The notes beneath the pieces are model-generated. The model was not told the origin of the DNA. It saw only the letters and a program-made list of their open reading frames with translations, and made no database searches. A stretch of DNA of 64,000 bases from an uncultured Pedobacter sp. (GTDB taxonomy: Bacteria; Bacteroidota; Bacteroidia; Sphingobacteriales; Sphingobacteriaceae). Positions 52,776-61,206 of this stretch are shown piece after piece (the stretch's first letter is position 1; the number at the start of each line of letters is the position of its first letter). The stretch lies in the NCBI RefSeq assembly GCF_913776295.1, contig NZ_CAJYOJ010000043.1, positions 78,434 through 142,433 on the forward strand, given 5' to 3'. Both the position numbers and the translations under genes were made by a program.

Positions 52776-55145
52776 ATGGATTCACGTAGAGAATTTTTGA
52801 AAAAGGCAGCCTTGTTTGCCGGAGCCACTGGCATCGCCAGCACTTTGCCAAGTTCGGTATTAAAAGCTATGGCTATCAATCCTGAACCGGGCAGTACATT
52901 TTATGATGCCGAGCACATTGTTTTCCTCATGCAGGAAAACCGGTCTTTTGATCACATGTTCGGAAAAATGAAAGGAGTACGCGGATTTAATGATCCACAC
53001 CCTCACATCCAGCCTGATGGCAACAAAGTTTGGCTGCAAAAAGATGGTCAGGGCTATACGTATGCTCCTTTTCATGTTGATATAAACAAAACAAAAATTA
53101 CCTGGCAGGGGGGCTTACCGCACTCCTGGAATGATCAGGTAGCCGCACGCAATGGTGGCCGATATGATAAATGGTTACCTGTTAAAACGCCAATGACCCT
53201 GGCATACTATGACCGGAATGACATTCCTTTTTATTATGCCATGGCCGATGCTTTCACCATTTGTGATCAGCATTTTTGCTCCTCATTAACCGGAACAACG
53301 CCAAACAGACTGTTCTTTTTCACGGGAACTGTTCGCGGAGAGAAAAGTGCAAATCGTATTGCGGTGGTTAATAATGATCAGGCCGAATCGCAAAATAATG
53401 TATTTGTAGATTGGCCAACCTTTCAGGAAACATTAGAAGATAATGGTATTGATTGGCGCATTTATCAAAATGAACTATGGACCTCCAAATTGCCGGAAGG
53501 TGAAATAGACGATTGGCTGGGGAATTATGGTGATAATCCTGTAGAGTATATCAGCCGGCACAATGTTAAGTTATCGGCTTATTTTAGAAAAAATGGCGAT
53601 AATACGGTTAAACCACCTTTAACAGCAGAAGAGGTTCAGGAGAAATACAATAAATTATCACAACGGGAAAAGAATCTGATTGATAAAGCCTTTACCACTA
53701 ACATTTCTCAAAAAGATTACTTAGAACTTGAACCGTTCACTTATAAAAACGATCAGGGACAATCAGAAACCATCAATGTTCCAAAAGGAGATATTTTTCA
53801 CCAGTTCAGACAGGATGTAGACAATGGAAAATTACCAACTGTTTCATGGCTGGTGGCGCCTCAGCGTTTTTCTGATCACACCAGTTCGCCATTATATGGC
53901 ACCTGGTACGTTAGCGAAGCGCTTGATATCTTAACCAAAAACCCAGAAGTCTGGAAAAAAACAATTTTTGTTTTAACCTACGATGAGAATGATGGGTATT
54001 TTGATCACCAGCCACCCTTTGTGGTACCTAATCCTGAAGATCCGGGCAGTGGAAAAACATCTGCTGGCATCAATTATACTACTGATTTTGAAACAAGAAA
54101 AGGAAGTCCGATTGGCTTGGGTTACCGTGTTCCATTAATCATTGCTTCACCATGGAGCAAAGGCGGTTTTGTGAACTCGCAGGTTTTTGATCATACCTCT
54201 TCCATCATGTTTATGGAGAAATGGCTGGCCAGAAAAACAGGTAAAACCATAAAAAGCAATAATATCAGCGATTGGCGAAGGAATATTTGCGGGGATTTAA
54301 CCTCGGTATTTAGACCTTATCATGGAGAAGAAATCAAATCTCCTGAACCTTTAAAACGCGATGTTGTAGTGGCCAGTATTGGTAACGCAAAAAGCAAGCC
54401 TGCACAGGTTGGGCCAACTGCATTAAATAAGACGGAAGTGGTCAAAATCAATAAATTTGATACTTTTTCGCCCGAAACGTCGATCCATGCGCCAAAGCAG
54501 GAGAACGGCACCAAACCTGCCTGTGCTTTGCCCTATCATTTAGCAGTCGATGCTAATTTGGTTAATGATGAGCTTGCACTGACTTTTCAGTCGGTAAAAA
54601 CCTTATTTGGCAGCGAGATTGAAACTGTTGGTGCACCTTTCAATATGAATACAATCGCCAAATTTAAAGGCGTTACCGGCAAAACGTGGGCTTATGCCGT
54701 ACAAGCTGGCGATATATTTCAGGATAGCATTAAACTGGCTGATTTTGATAATGAAGTTTATGATCTGACCATAAATGGCCCAAATGGTTTTTACCGCAAT
54801 TTTATGGGAAGTAAAAAAAATCCTCCCGTTATCGTGAAAGTATATCCTGAACAAACCGGCTTGATAAATAAAAAGCTTACAGGTAAACTGGTTTTTACTA
54901 TTGAAAATACAGGTGCAAGTTTGGTTACCCTTCAAATTTCAGATAATAAATATAAATCAGGAAATAAAGCCGTAAGCATCAGGCCAAAATCGGGTATAAA
55001 TATTTCGTTTAACCTGGCTAAAAATGCAAATTGGTACGATTTCAGTATTACGCAGATTGGCAATACCATATTTAAACACCGGTACGCAGGCAAAATAGAA
55101 ACCGGAGAGATTACCAAAACCGATCCGTATATGGGCAATGTATAA
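52776..55145 (+). CDS. Tat-exported phosphocholine-specific phospholipase C
   Basis: A 789-residue phosphoesterase with a twin-arginine signal (MDSRREFLKKAALFAGATGI). The phosphoesterase domain (about 40-500) opens with HIVFLMQENRSFDHMFG, followed by FTICDQHFCSSLTGTTPNRLFFFTG, SWLVAPQRFSDHTSSPLYG and FVLTYDENDGYFDHQPP; these hold the metal and nucleophile residues of the PLC/acid phosphatase group. Two C-terminal DUF756-type beta domains follow (about 590-690 and 700-785). It should release phosphocholine from phospholipids outside the cytoplasm. The adjacent GDPD could use glycerophospho products, but they are separate units. Confidence 0.9.
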   Translation: MDSRREFLKKAALFAGATGIASTLPSSVLKAMAINPEPGSTFYDAEHIVFLMQENRSFDHMFGKMKGVRGFNDPHPHIQPDGNKVWLQKDGQGYTYAPFHVDINKTKITWQGGLPHSWNDQVAARNGGRYDKWLPVKTPMTLAYYDRNDIPFYYAMADAFTICDQHFCSSLTGTTPNRLFFFTGTVRGEKSANRIAVVNNDQAESQNNVFVDWPTFQETLEDNGIDWRIYQNELWTSKLPEGEIDDWLGNYGDNPVEYISRHNVKLSAYFRKNGDNTVKPPLTAEEVQEKYNKLSQREKNLIDKAFTTNISQKDYLELEPFTYKNDQGQSETINVPKGDIFHQFRQDVDNGKLPTVSWLVAPQRFSDHTSSPLYGTWYVSEALDILTKNPEVWKKTIFVLTYDENDGYFDHQPPFVVPNPEDPGSGKTSAGINYTTDFETRKGSPIGLGYRVPLIIASPWSKGGFVNSQVFDHTSSIMFMEKWLARKTGKTIKSNNISDWRRNICGDLTSVFRPYHGEEIKSPEPLKRDVVVASIGNAKSKPAQVGPTALNKTEVVKINKFDTFSPETSIHAPKQENGTKPACALPYHLAVDANLVNDELALTFQSVKTLFGSEIETVGAPFNMNTIAKFKGVTGKTWAYAVQAGDIFQDSIKLADFDNEVYDLTINGPNGFYRNFMGSKKNPPVIVKVYPEQTGLINKKLTGKLVFTIENTGASLVTLQISDNKYKSGNKAVSIRPKSGINISFNLAKNANWYDFSITQIGNTIFKHRYAGKIETGEITKTDPYMGNV

Positions 55146-55241
55146 ACTCATATCGATCAAATAGGCCGGCTTTGATATAACTGATGTTATTAGCTTTTAT
55201 ATGCCCCTGGTTATGGCGAGATAAAAAACGATTTAAACAAA

Positions 55242-55268
55242 AAGTCCCGGCTGCTATAGTCGGGACTT
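55242..55268. terminator. Terminator between the phospholipase C and DUF2911 genes
   Basis: Stem AAGTCCCG / CGGGACTT, 8 bp, with an 11-base loop. On the minus strand it is followed by TTTTTGTTT, serving the DUF2911 gene; on the plus strand by ATATTTTTAC. It is probably bidirectional. Confidence 0.75.
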
Positions 55269-55287
55269 ATATTTTTACTGCTTTAAC

Positions 55288-55857
55288 TTAAAAGGTAATG
55301 GGTAATTCTACCTGTGTTCTATCCCAGCCAATAACTAAATTAGCACCCCGGTTAATTTCTGTAAAGGTTAAAGAGAAGTATTCGATCGGTTTAGACAAGG
55401 TTTTTACCGGAACATTTACACGAACAATATCTTTGGCCTGATTGTAGGTAAAAGCGCCCCATTTATCTGTTTCGCTATTGATGATCATTGTCCAGGTATC
55501 CTTATTTGGAATGGCAAACAGGCTATAAGTACCCGCTTTGATTTTCTTGCCACCTATGGTCACTTTTTTGAAGAAACGAACTTCGGTGCTTTCATTGGCT
55601 CCAAAACGCCAAACCTTTCCATATTGCTCCAAAACGCCAAAAATATCGCGCCCTTTTTTCTGCGGCCGCGAGTAAACAATCTTGATAACCGGTTTTGTTG
55701 GGTCTCCGGCCTTTGCCTTTGGTGCATTAAGTGGGAAATAAACAATGTCTGCCGGACTTGGGTCTGCAGCAGGAAATTTTACTTCAGCAGCAGCACCTTG
55801 CTGGGCCTTTGCACTAAAGCAAAAAAGAGCGAAAACAACAATGAAGATATTTTTCAT
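55288..55857 (-). CDS. DUF2911 secreted protein
   Basis: A 189-residue protein with a signal peptide (MKNIFIVVFALFCFSAKAQQ). The DUF2911 core follows: VKIVYSRPQKKGRDIFG, VWRFGANESTEVRFFKKVTIGGKKIKAGTYSLFAIPNKDTWTMIIN and KWGAFTYNQAKDIVRVNVPVK. This is a beta-rich domain of unknown function widespread in Bacteroidota. I chose the ATG at 55857 because it begins the signal peptide. It is probably periplasmic and stands alone. Confidence 0.88.
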   Translation of the reverse strand: MKNIFIVVFALFCFSAKAQQGAAAEVKFPAADPSPADIVYFPLNAPKAKAGDPTKPVIKIVYSRPQKKGRDIFGVLEQYGKVWRFGANESTEVRFFKKVTIGGKKIKAGTYSLFAIPNKDTWTMIINSETDKWGAFTYNQAKDIVRVNVPVKTLSKPIEYFSLTFTEINRGANLVIGWDRTQVELPITF

Positions 55858-55980
55858 CTGTAGGTATTTGTTTTCAGTGGCGAAGGGCAATCACGATTTA
55901 CCTTATTGTAAGAACGGAATAAAACTCATTCGCAGCGAATTATCAGACCCTTAAAGAACCTGGTGAATAAAAGTTTAAAA

Positions 55981-56166
55981 CTAATATTTTCTTCCCTTAA
56001 CAATAGCGTTTAAAAATAAGCCTGCTGTTAACAAACCTAAAACACCACCTAACAAGGCAAAAATATAGTTTTGCGTAATGATTGCTCCGGTTAACACCCC
56101 GAAGAATAAACCTAAAGCATAATATAACCAGTTGAAATTATTGCTGCTGTTCTCTTGTACACTCAT
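55981..56166 (-). CDS. Small two-helix membrane protein, hypothetical
   Basis: A 61-residue protein with two predicted membrane helices (WLYYALGLFFGVLTGAIIT and FALLGGVLGLLTAGLFLNAI) joined by a short turn, with polar Asn/Ser N-terminus and a basic end. An ATG at 56166 and codon use like its neighbours support it. I do not recognise a family. It is divergent from the TetR operon. Confidence 0.6.
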   Translation of the reverse strand: MSVQENSSNNFNWLYYALGLFFGVLTGAIITQNYIFALLGGVLGLLTAGLFLNAIVKGRKY

Positions 56167-56352
56167 GTTTTCTGTTATTTGGAGGCAAAGTTAATATTTA
56201 TTTTAAATTTTAATCAATATGTCCAAATCTAATTAATTATCAAAATCCGGCCAGGTTTGTATTCAAAACAAGCTTATTATTAATCGCGCTAATGATTATT
56301 CATTCCGCAAATCAGGGTTTTATCAAAAGAATGTAAAAGAAGTGAAGAAACA

Positions 56353-56385
56353 TTTGGAAGTTAATCAATCGTTTGATTAATTTTG
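56353..56385 (+). promoter_or_regulatory. Promoter and TetR operator of the efflux operon
   Basis: A -33 box TTTG (56353-56356), a 21-base spacer and a -7 box TAATTTTG (56378-56385): an exact fit to the Bacteroidota consensus. Within the spacer and touching the -7 box lies TTAATCAATCGTTTGATTAA (56361-56380), with perfect 8-base arms and a 4-base centre. A TetR dimer bound there would block the promoter. The tetR ATG follows at 56401. Confidence 0.85.
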
Positions 56386-56400
56386 TGCTGTTAAAAAGAA

Positions 56401-57027
56401 ATGAAAACAGAAAAAGTAGATAAAAGACAGGCCATTCTTGAAGCAGCTGAAAAGCTGTTTTGCGAAACGGGTTATGAAGGTACTTCTACCCGGCAGATTG
56501 CGAAGGAATCTGGAGCGAATATGGCGATGATAAATTATTATTTCGGTTCAAAGGAAGGGGTTTTTGTAGAGATTATGAACGAGCGTATTGCTGGTTTTGC
56601 ATCTCAGCTAAAAATCATCAATGAAGATAAGATTTCGGCATTAGAAAAACTGCACAGGGTTATTGAGGGCTATGTGAACAGGATTTTAAATAATACTGCA
56701 TTTCATAAAATGATGCACCGGGAGCTTTCTTTAACTCAGAGACCGGCAATGTATGATAAGATTAAAGATGCCATGAGCCACAACATGCAGCTTATCGACC
56801 GGATTATTACCAGCGGCATTGAAGATGGCACTTTTAATAAAGTAGATGTACGGATGGTAATCGCAACCATTATGGGTACAATAACCAATATTGTGATTGC
56901 ACCCCAAAAGGTAATATCATGTTCCAACTTTGACCTGAATGATCCAAAAGACAAAAAAATGATTAAGGAGCGGACAATCGCTCATTTACAAGATCTCACA
57001 ACAGTTTATTTAACCACAAAAAAATGA
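56401..57027 (+). CDS. TetR family transcriptional regulator
   Basis: A 208-residue TetR/AcrR repressor. The N-terminal helix-turn-helix is clear: AILEAAEKLFCETGYEGTSTRQIAKESGANMAMINYYFGSKEGVF (about 11-58). The C-terminal helical domain would bind an inducer and form dimers. Its gene begins the operon whose remaining members build a tripartite exporter, and overlaps tolC by 4 bases (ATGA). Regulation should be by the operator at 56361-56380. Confidence 0.93.
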   Translation: MKTEKVDKRQAILEAAEKLFCETGYEGTSTRQIAKESGANMAMINYYFGSKEGVFVEIMNERIAGFASQLKIINEDKISALEKLHRVIEGYVNRILNNTAFHKMMHRELSLTQRPAMYDKIKDAMSHNMQLIDRIITSGIEDGTFNKVDVRMVIATIMGTITNIVIAPQKVISCSNFDLNDPKDKKMIKERTIAHLQDLTTVYLTTKK

Positions 57028-58343
57028 TACCCAGATCAATAAAATTAATGCTTTTGGCATCATTAATTCCGGCAGCTTTGTTTGCACAAGGCACCAGGGA
57101 ATTAAATATCAACCAGGCCATAGAACTCGGCCTGGCCAATAGTAAAAACTTAAAACTTTCCCAAAACAAGATCGATCAGGCAGTGGCCCAGCTTGAAGTT
57201 GTAAAAGACAATGCGCTGCCAACGGCAAATGCAAGCTTTATGTACAATCATGCCGAAATACCCACCACTACTTTTACTTTGCCGGGTAGCGAATCATCTT
57301 TCCGTCTGCCTAAAAGAGCCGATGCCTTTGTTGGTACAGCAGCAGTGCAGGAACTTGTTTATGGTGGTGGTAAATTAAAATACGCAAAAGAATCGACCAG
57401 GTTATTGGCAGAGGTTGCACGTTTAGATGCCGATAAGAGCAAGGAAGAAATCACCTATGCAGTGATCAATACCTATTATGCTTTATATAAGGTTTTACAA
57501 AGTAGCAAAGTTGTTGATCAGAATCTGGAATCGATTGCTGCACAGATTAAACAGGCACAACGTTTCTTCGAACAGGGCATTGTAACCAAAAATGACGTGT
57601 TGCGTTTTCAATTGCAGCAGGCAAATGTTACGCTAACCCAAATGGACATCGAGAGCAATCGTAAAGTAATCAACTACAATCTGGATATTCTTTTAGGTTT
57701 ACCCGAAGATACCGAAGTTAAGATTGCTGATCCCACTGCCGGCTTAAAAACGTCAGGTTCATTAAATGAGTACATTAGCCTGGCAATGGCTAACCGCCAG
57801 GAATTAAAGCAACTTGATGTGCAAAATAAGGTAGCCGATTTTAACATCAAAACCATCAAGGCGAATACATTACCTACTGTTGGTGTTGGTGCCAACCTGT
57901 ATTACATTAACCCGAGTGGCAATTTTATTCCGCCTGCAAATCAGTACTTAATGCCTGTTACCTTAGGAGCAACGGTTTCCTGGAATTTCGGAAACCTTTG
58001 GACGAATAAAAACAAAGTAAGCCAGGCAAAAATACAGCAGAATGAAATTACCATTCAGAAAGATATTTTATCAGATCAGGTAAAAACAGATATCAATAAA
58101 AACTTTCAGAATTACCAGGTGGCCATGAACAAAATCCAGGTTTTGGAAACTTCAATTGCACAGGCTACAGAAAACGATAAATTATTGGCATCAAAATACA
58201 AAAACAATGTGGCTTCGGTTACCGACCGCATTGATGCTGAAACCTTATTATATCAGGCAAAAATAAACTTGGAAATAGCAAAGGCAGACGCAGGTTTGGC
58301 TTACTATACCTTATTAAAATCAACAGGAAAAATAACGCAATAA
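57024..58343 (+). CDS. TolC family outer membrane efflux protein
   Basis: A 439-residue outer membrane channel. Signal peptide MIPRSIKLMLLASLIPAALFAQ; two repeats of the OEP fold with long helices (LNINQAIELGLANSKNLKLSQNKI at the first, LNEYISLAMANRQELKQLDVQ at the second). It forms the exit duct of the efflux system. Its ATGA start overlaps the tetR stop, and the HlyD gene follows after 8 bases. Family clear; cargo unknown. Confidence 0.93.
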   Translation: MIPRSIKLMLLASLIPAALFAQGTRELNINQAIELGLANSKNLKLSQNKIDQAVAQLEVVKDNALPTANASFMYNHAEIPTTTFTLPGSESSFRLPKRADAFVGTAAVQELVYGGGKLKYAKESTRLLAEVARLDADKSKEEITYAVINTYYALYKVLQSSKVVDQNLESIAAQIKQAQRFFEQGIVTKNDVLRFQLQQANVTLTQMDIESNRKVINYNLDILLGLPEDTEVKIADPTAGLKTSGSLNEYISLAMANRQELKQLDVQNKVADFNIKTIKANTLPTVGVGANLYYINPSGNFIPPANQYLMPVTLGATVSWNFGNLWTNKNKVSQAKIQQNEITIQKDILSDQVKTDINKNFQNYQVAMNKIQVLETSIAQATENDKLLASKYKNNVASVTDRIDAETLLYQAKINLEIAKADAGLAYYTLLKSTGKITQ

Positions 58344-58351
58344 ATACGGCA

Positions 58352-59389
58352 ATGACAACTGAAAAGAAAAAAAAGAACATAGTAGTACCCATCATCTTAG
58401 GTGTTTTACTCGTTATAGGTATAGTCTTCGGGATTATAGAATGGAATTATTATAGCAAGCACGTTGATACGGATGATGCTCAGATTGATGGTGACATCAG
58501 TCCGGTTGTTGCCCGTGTTGGCGGTTATGTAAAGGATATTAATTTTGAGGAGAATACCCGCGTAACCGAAGGACAGGTTTTAGTTAAACTTGATGATAAT
58601 GATTATAAAGTGAAACTGGAGCAGGCACAATCTGGCCAAAAAGGGGCTAGTGCAGGCGTTGGTGTGGCTCAATCTCAAATTGCGGCAACAGAAGCCAATA
58701 CCAGTACTGCGAAAGCAAACGTAGCTGCAGCAAAGGTTAAATTAAACCTGGCGCAAAAAGATTACGACCGTTATGCCAACCTGATTAAAGACGGATCGAT
58801 CACCCAACAGGCTTTCGACCAGGCAAAAGCAGCTAAAGAATCGGCACAGGCAGCTTATCAGGCCGCGGTAGATCAATATAATGCAGCAGTTAAACAAGTG
58901 GGCACCACGCAATCGCAATTGGCAGTTAGCAGTAATGTAATCAGCCAGCGCCAAAGTGATATTGATTTTGCAAAGCTTCAGTTATCATATACCGATATCA
59001 AAGCCCCTGCAACAGGTATTGTTTCTAAAAAGAATGTGCAAAAAGGACAACTGGTTCAGGCAGGTCAATCTTTATTCTCTATTGTAAACGATGGAAGCAT
59101 TTATGTAACGGCTAACTTTAAAGAAACCCAATTGGAAAAAATTAAAGAAGGTTCTAAAGTAGAAATAGAAGTAGATGCTTATCCTGATCAAAAAATTGAA
59201 GGCGAAGTATATAACTTTTCACCGATTACTGGTGCAAAAGGATCTTTATTGCCTCCTGATAATGCTACAGGTAACTTCGTTAAAGTTGTGCAACGCGTTC
59301 CGGTAAAAATTAAAATCCATCCATCAAAAGAGCTGTTGGCTAAATTACGTCCAGGAATGAGCGTTAAAGCCTCAGTTTCTGTTAACTAA
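58352..59389 (+). CDS. HlyD/EmrA-type periplasmic adaptor
   Basis: A 345-residue membrane fusion protein. One N-terminal membrane helix (IVVPIILGVLLVIGIVFGII), then the lipoyl half-motif VDTDDAQIDGDISPVVARVGGYVKDI, a long Ala/Gln-rich helical hairpin (about 90-200), the second lipoyl half YTDIKAPATGIVSKKNV and a beta barrel. The EmrA-type DDAQIDG is clear. It links the EmrB-type pump to the TolC channel. Between tolC and emrB genes, 8 and 7 bases apart. Confidence 0.93.
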   Translation: MTTEKKKKNIVVPIILGVLLVIGIVFGIIEWNYYSKHVDTDDAQIDGDISPVVARVGGYVKDINFEENTRVTEGQVLVKLDDNDYKVKLEQAQSGQKGASAGVGVAQSQIAATEANTSTAKANVAAAKVKLNLAQKDYDRYANLIKDGSITQQAFDQAKAAKESAQAAYQAAVDQYNAAVKQVGTTQSQLAVSSNVISQRQSDIDFAKLQLSYTDIKAPATGIVSKKNVQKGQLVQAGQSLFSIVNDGSIYVTANFKETQLEKIKEGSKVEIEVDAYPDQKIEGEVYNFSPITGAKGSLLPPDNATGNFVKVVQRVPVKIKIHPSKELLAKLRPGMSVKASVSVN

Positions 59390-59396
59390 TAAAAAA

Positions 59397-60944
59397 ATGG
59401 CCGAAGTAGGTTTAAAAAAGTGGATTATTACATTTACGGTAATTACAGCTTCATTGCTGGAGTTGATTGATACGACTATCGTAAATGTGGCAATTCCACA
59501 GATACAGGGAAACCTGGGCGCCACCCTTGAGGATGTGGCCTGGCTTTCCACCGGCTATGCGGTAGCAAACGTTATTGTATTGCCCATGTCGGGCTGGTTG
59601 GGTAACCGGTTTGGCAGGAAAAACTATTTTCTTACCTCTATTATCGTTTTTACGCTCGTTTCTTTTTTATGCGGAAACGCGACTTCATTAAACGAGCTTA
59701 TTTTATTCAGGGTTATTCAGGGACTGGCCGGTGGTGGTTTGATATCAACAGCACAAGCTATTCTTATCGAAACCTGGCCACGTGAAGATGTGGGGATTGC
59801 AACCGCTTTATTTGGTTTGGGTGCAGTAGTAGGGCCAACCGTTGGACCAACTATTGGTGGATATATTCTGGATGTCAGCTCTTGGCCGTGGATTTTTTAT
59901 GTGAATATTCCTGTTGGCATACTCGCGGCCTATTGTACCTATTCTTTTGTGCGGGCCACTCCGAAAGAAGGGCAGGGTCAACCTGTCGATTGGTGGGGTA
60001 TCGCCCTGTTGGCCATAGCGGTAGGTAGTTTACAAACATTGCTTGAAAAGGGAGAGAGTGAAGACTGGTTTGCTACGCCGTATATCACAGCCTTGGCTGC
60101 CACATCGGTATTTGGCTTATTGCTTTTCATCTGGAGGGAAATGAGTACCGACCATCCGATTGTAAACTTTAAGATTATGCGGCACAGAAGTTTTGCCGTA
60201 GGTATGTTTACCTCTTTTATTTTAGGGTTTGGTTTATACGGCTCTGTGTTTATTTTTCCGGTTTTTTGCCAGAATTTATTGGGCTTTTCGGCCCTGCAAA
60301 CAGGAGAATTGTTATTTCCCGGAGGCTTATGTACCATTATCATGATGCCTTTTATCGGGATTATGCTTAAAAAAGGGATTCCTGCACAGTTTATGGCTAC
60401 TTTTGGTATGCTGGCATTCTTTATTTTTTGTTGGATGCTGAGCAAATCAACACTTCAATCAGGTACCGGTGATTTCTTTTTGCCATTGGTAATTAGGGGT
60501 ATAGGTATGGCTTTGTTGTTCGTACCATTAACCACACTGGCTATCCAAGATTTAAAAGGACCGGAAATTGGTCAGGGCTCAGGTTTAAATAATATGATGC
60601 GCCAGCTGGGCGGTTCATTTGGCATCGCTGCTTTGACCACTTTGATCCACATCCGTTCAGGTTTCCATAGAAGCAATTTGTTGACCAATCTTAACGACTA
60701 CAACCAACCATTTGTTGATCGTTTTAATGGGTTAATTAAAGGTTTTATGGCTAAAGGGCAAACCCTGTTCGACGCTAAAATTATGGCAGCTAAAGCGATG
60801 GAAGGAATTGTAACCAGACAAACGATGTTGCTTACCTATGACGATGCATATTGGATCGCCGGTTTGATTATGTTGTTTTCCATCCCCTTGCTTTATCTCC
60901 AGAAGTTTAAGAAAAACGCAAACATTCCGGCCGATGTACACTAA
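59397..60944 (+). CDS. DHA2 family (EmrB-type) drug:H+ antiporter
   Basis: A 515-residue MFS transporter with about 14 hydrophobic helices, the DHA2 count. Motifs: ELIDTTIVNVAIPQIQGNLGAT in helix 1, GWLGNRFGRKNYF (motif A) and RVIQGLAGGG, GLGAVVGPTVGPTIGGYILD (motif C). With HlyD and TolC it should export toxic lipophilic compounds from cytoplasm to outside. It ends the operon, followed by a terminator. The substrate cannot be inferred. Confidence 0.93.
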   Translation: MAEVGLKKWIITFTVITASLLELIDTTIVNVAIPQIQGNLGATLEDVAWLSTGYAVANVIVLPMSGWLGNRFGRKNYFLTSIIVFTLVSFLCGNATSLNELILFRVIQGLAGGGLISTAQAILIETWPREDVGIATALFGLGAVVGPTVGPTIGGYILDVSSWPWIFYVNIPVGILAAYCTYSFVRATPKEGQGQPVDWWGIALLAIAVGSLQTLLEKGESEDWFATPYITALAATSVFGLLLFIWREMSTDHPIVNFKIMRHRSFAVGMFTSFILGFGLYGSVFIFPVFCQNLLGFSALQTGELLFPGGLCTIIMMPFIGIMLKKGIPAQFMATFGMLAFFIFCWMLSKSTLQSGTGDFFLPLVIRGIGMALLFVPLTTLAIQDLKGPEIGQGSGLNNMMRQLGGSFGIAALTTLIHIRSGFHRSNLLTNLNDYNQPFVDRFNGLIKGFMAKGQTLFDAKIMAAKAMEGIVTRQTMLLTYDDAYWIAGLIMLFSIPLLYLQKFKKNANIPADVH

Positions 60945-60982
60945 AATTTGCAATGAAATGCCATAAATAATGGTAAAAAACA

Positions 60983-61018
60983 AAAACAGCCGGTGTATTT
61001 TATTACATCGGCTGTTTT
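60983..61018 (+). terminator. Terminator of the efflux operon
   Basis: A 14-bp stem with one G-U pair (60983-60996 / 61005-61018) and an 8-base loop; the right arm ends in TTTT, followed by AACCC. It lies about 40 bases past the emrB-type stop. Confidence 0.8.
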
Positions 61019-61206
61019 AACCCAAAAAATTAACAATCAATGCAATGCCCTTAAACATTGCAAATGTTCTTAGTCAACCACATGGTGGCCAAATAAGATT
61101 CTAAAAATAAAATTTATTCTACAATTTTCCAAATTGTAAGCCTTAGAATTTTAATACCTTATGCATTTTTTGTAGTATTACCGTACACAAAACTATTGCA
61201 TAACCT

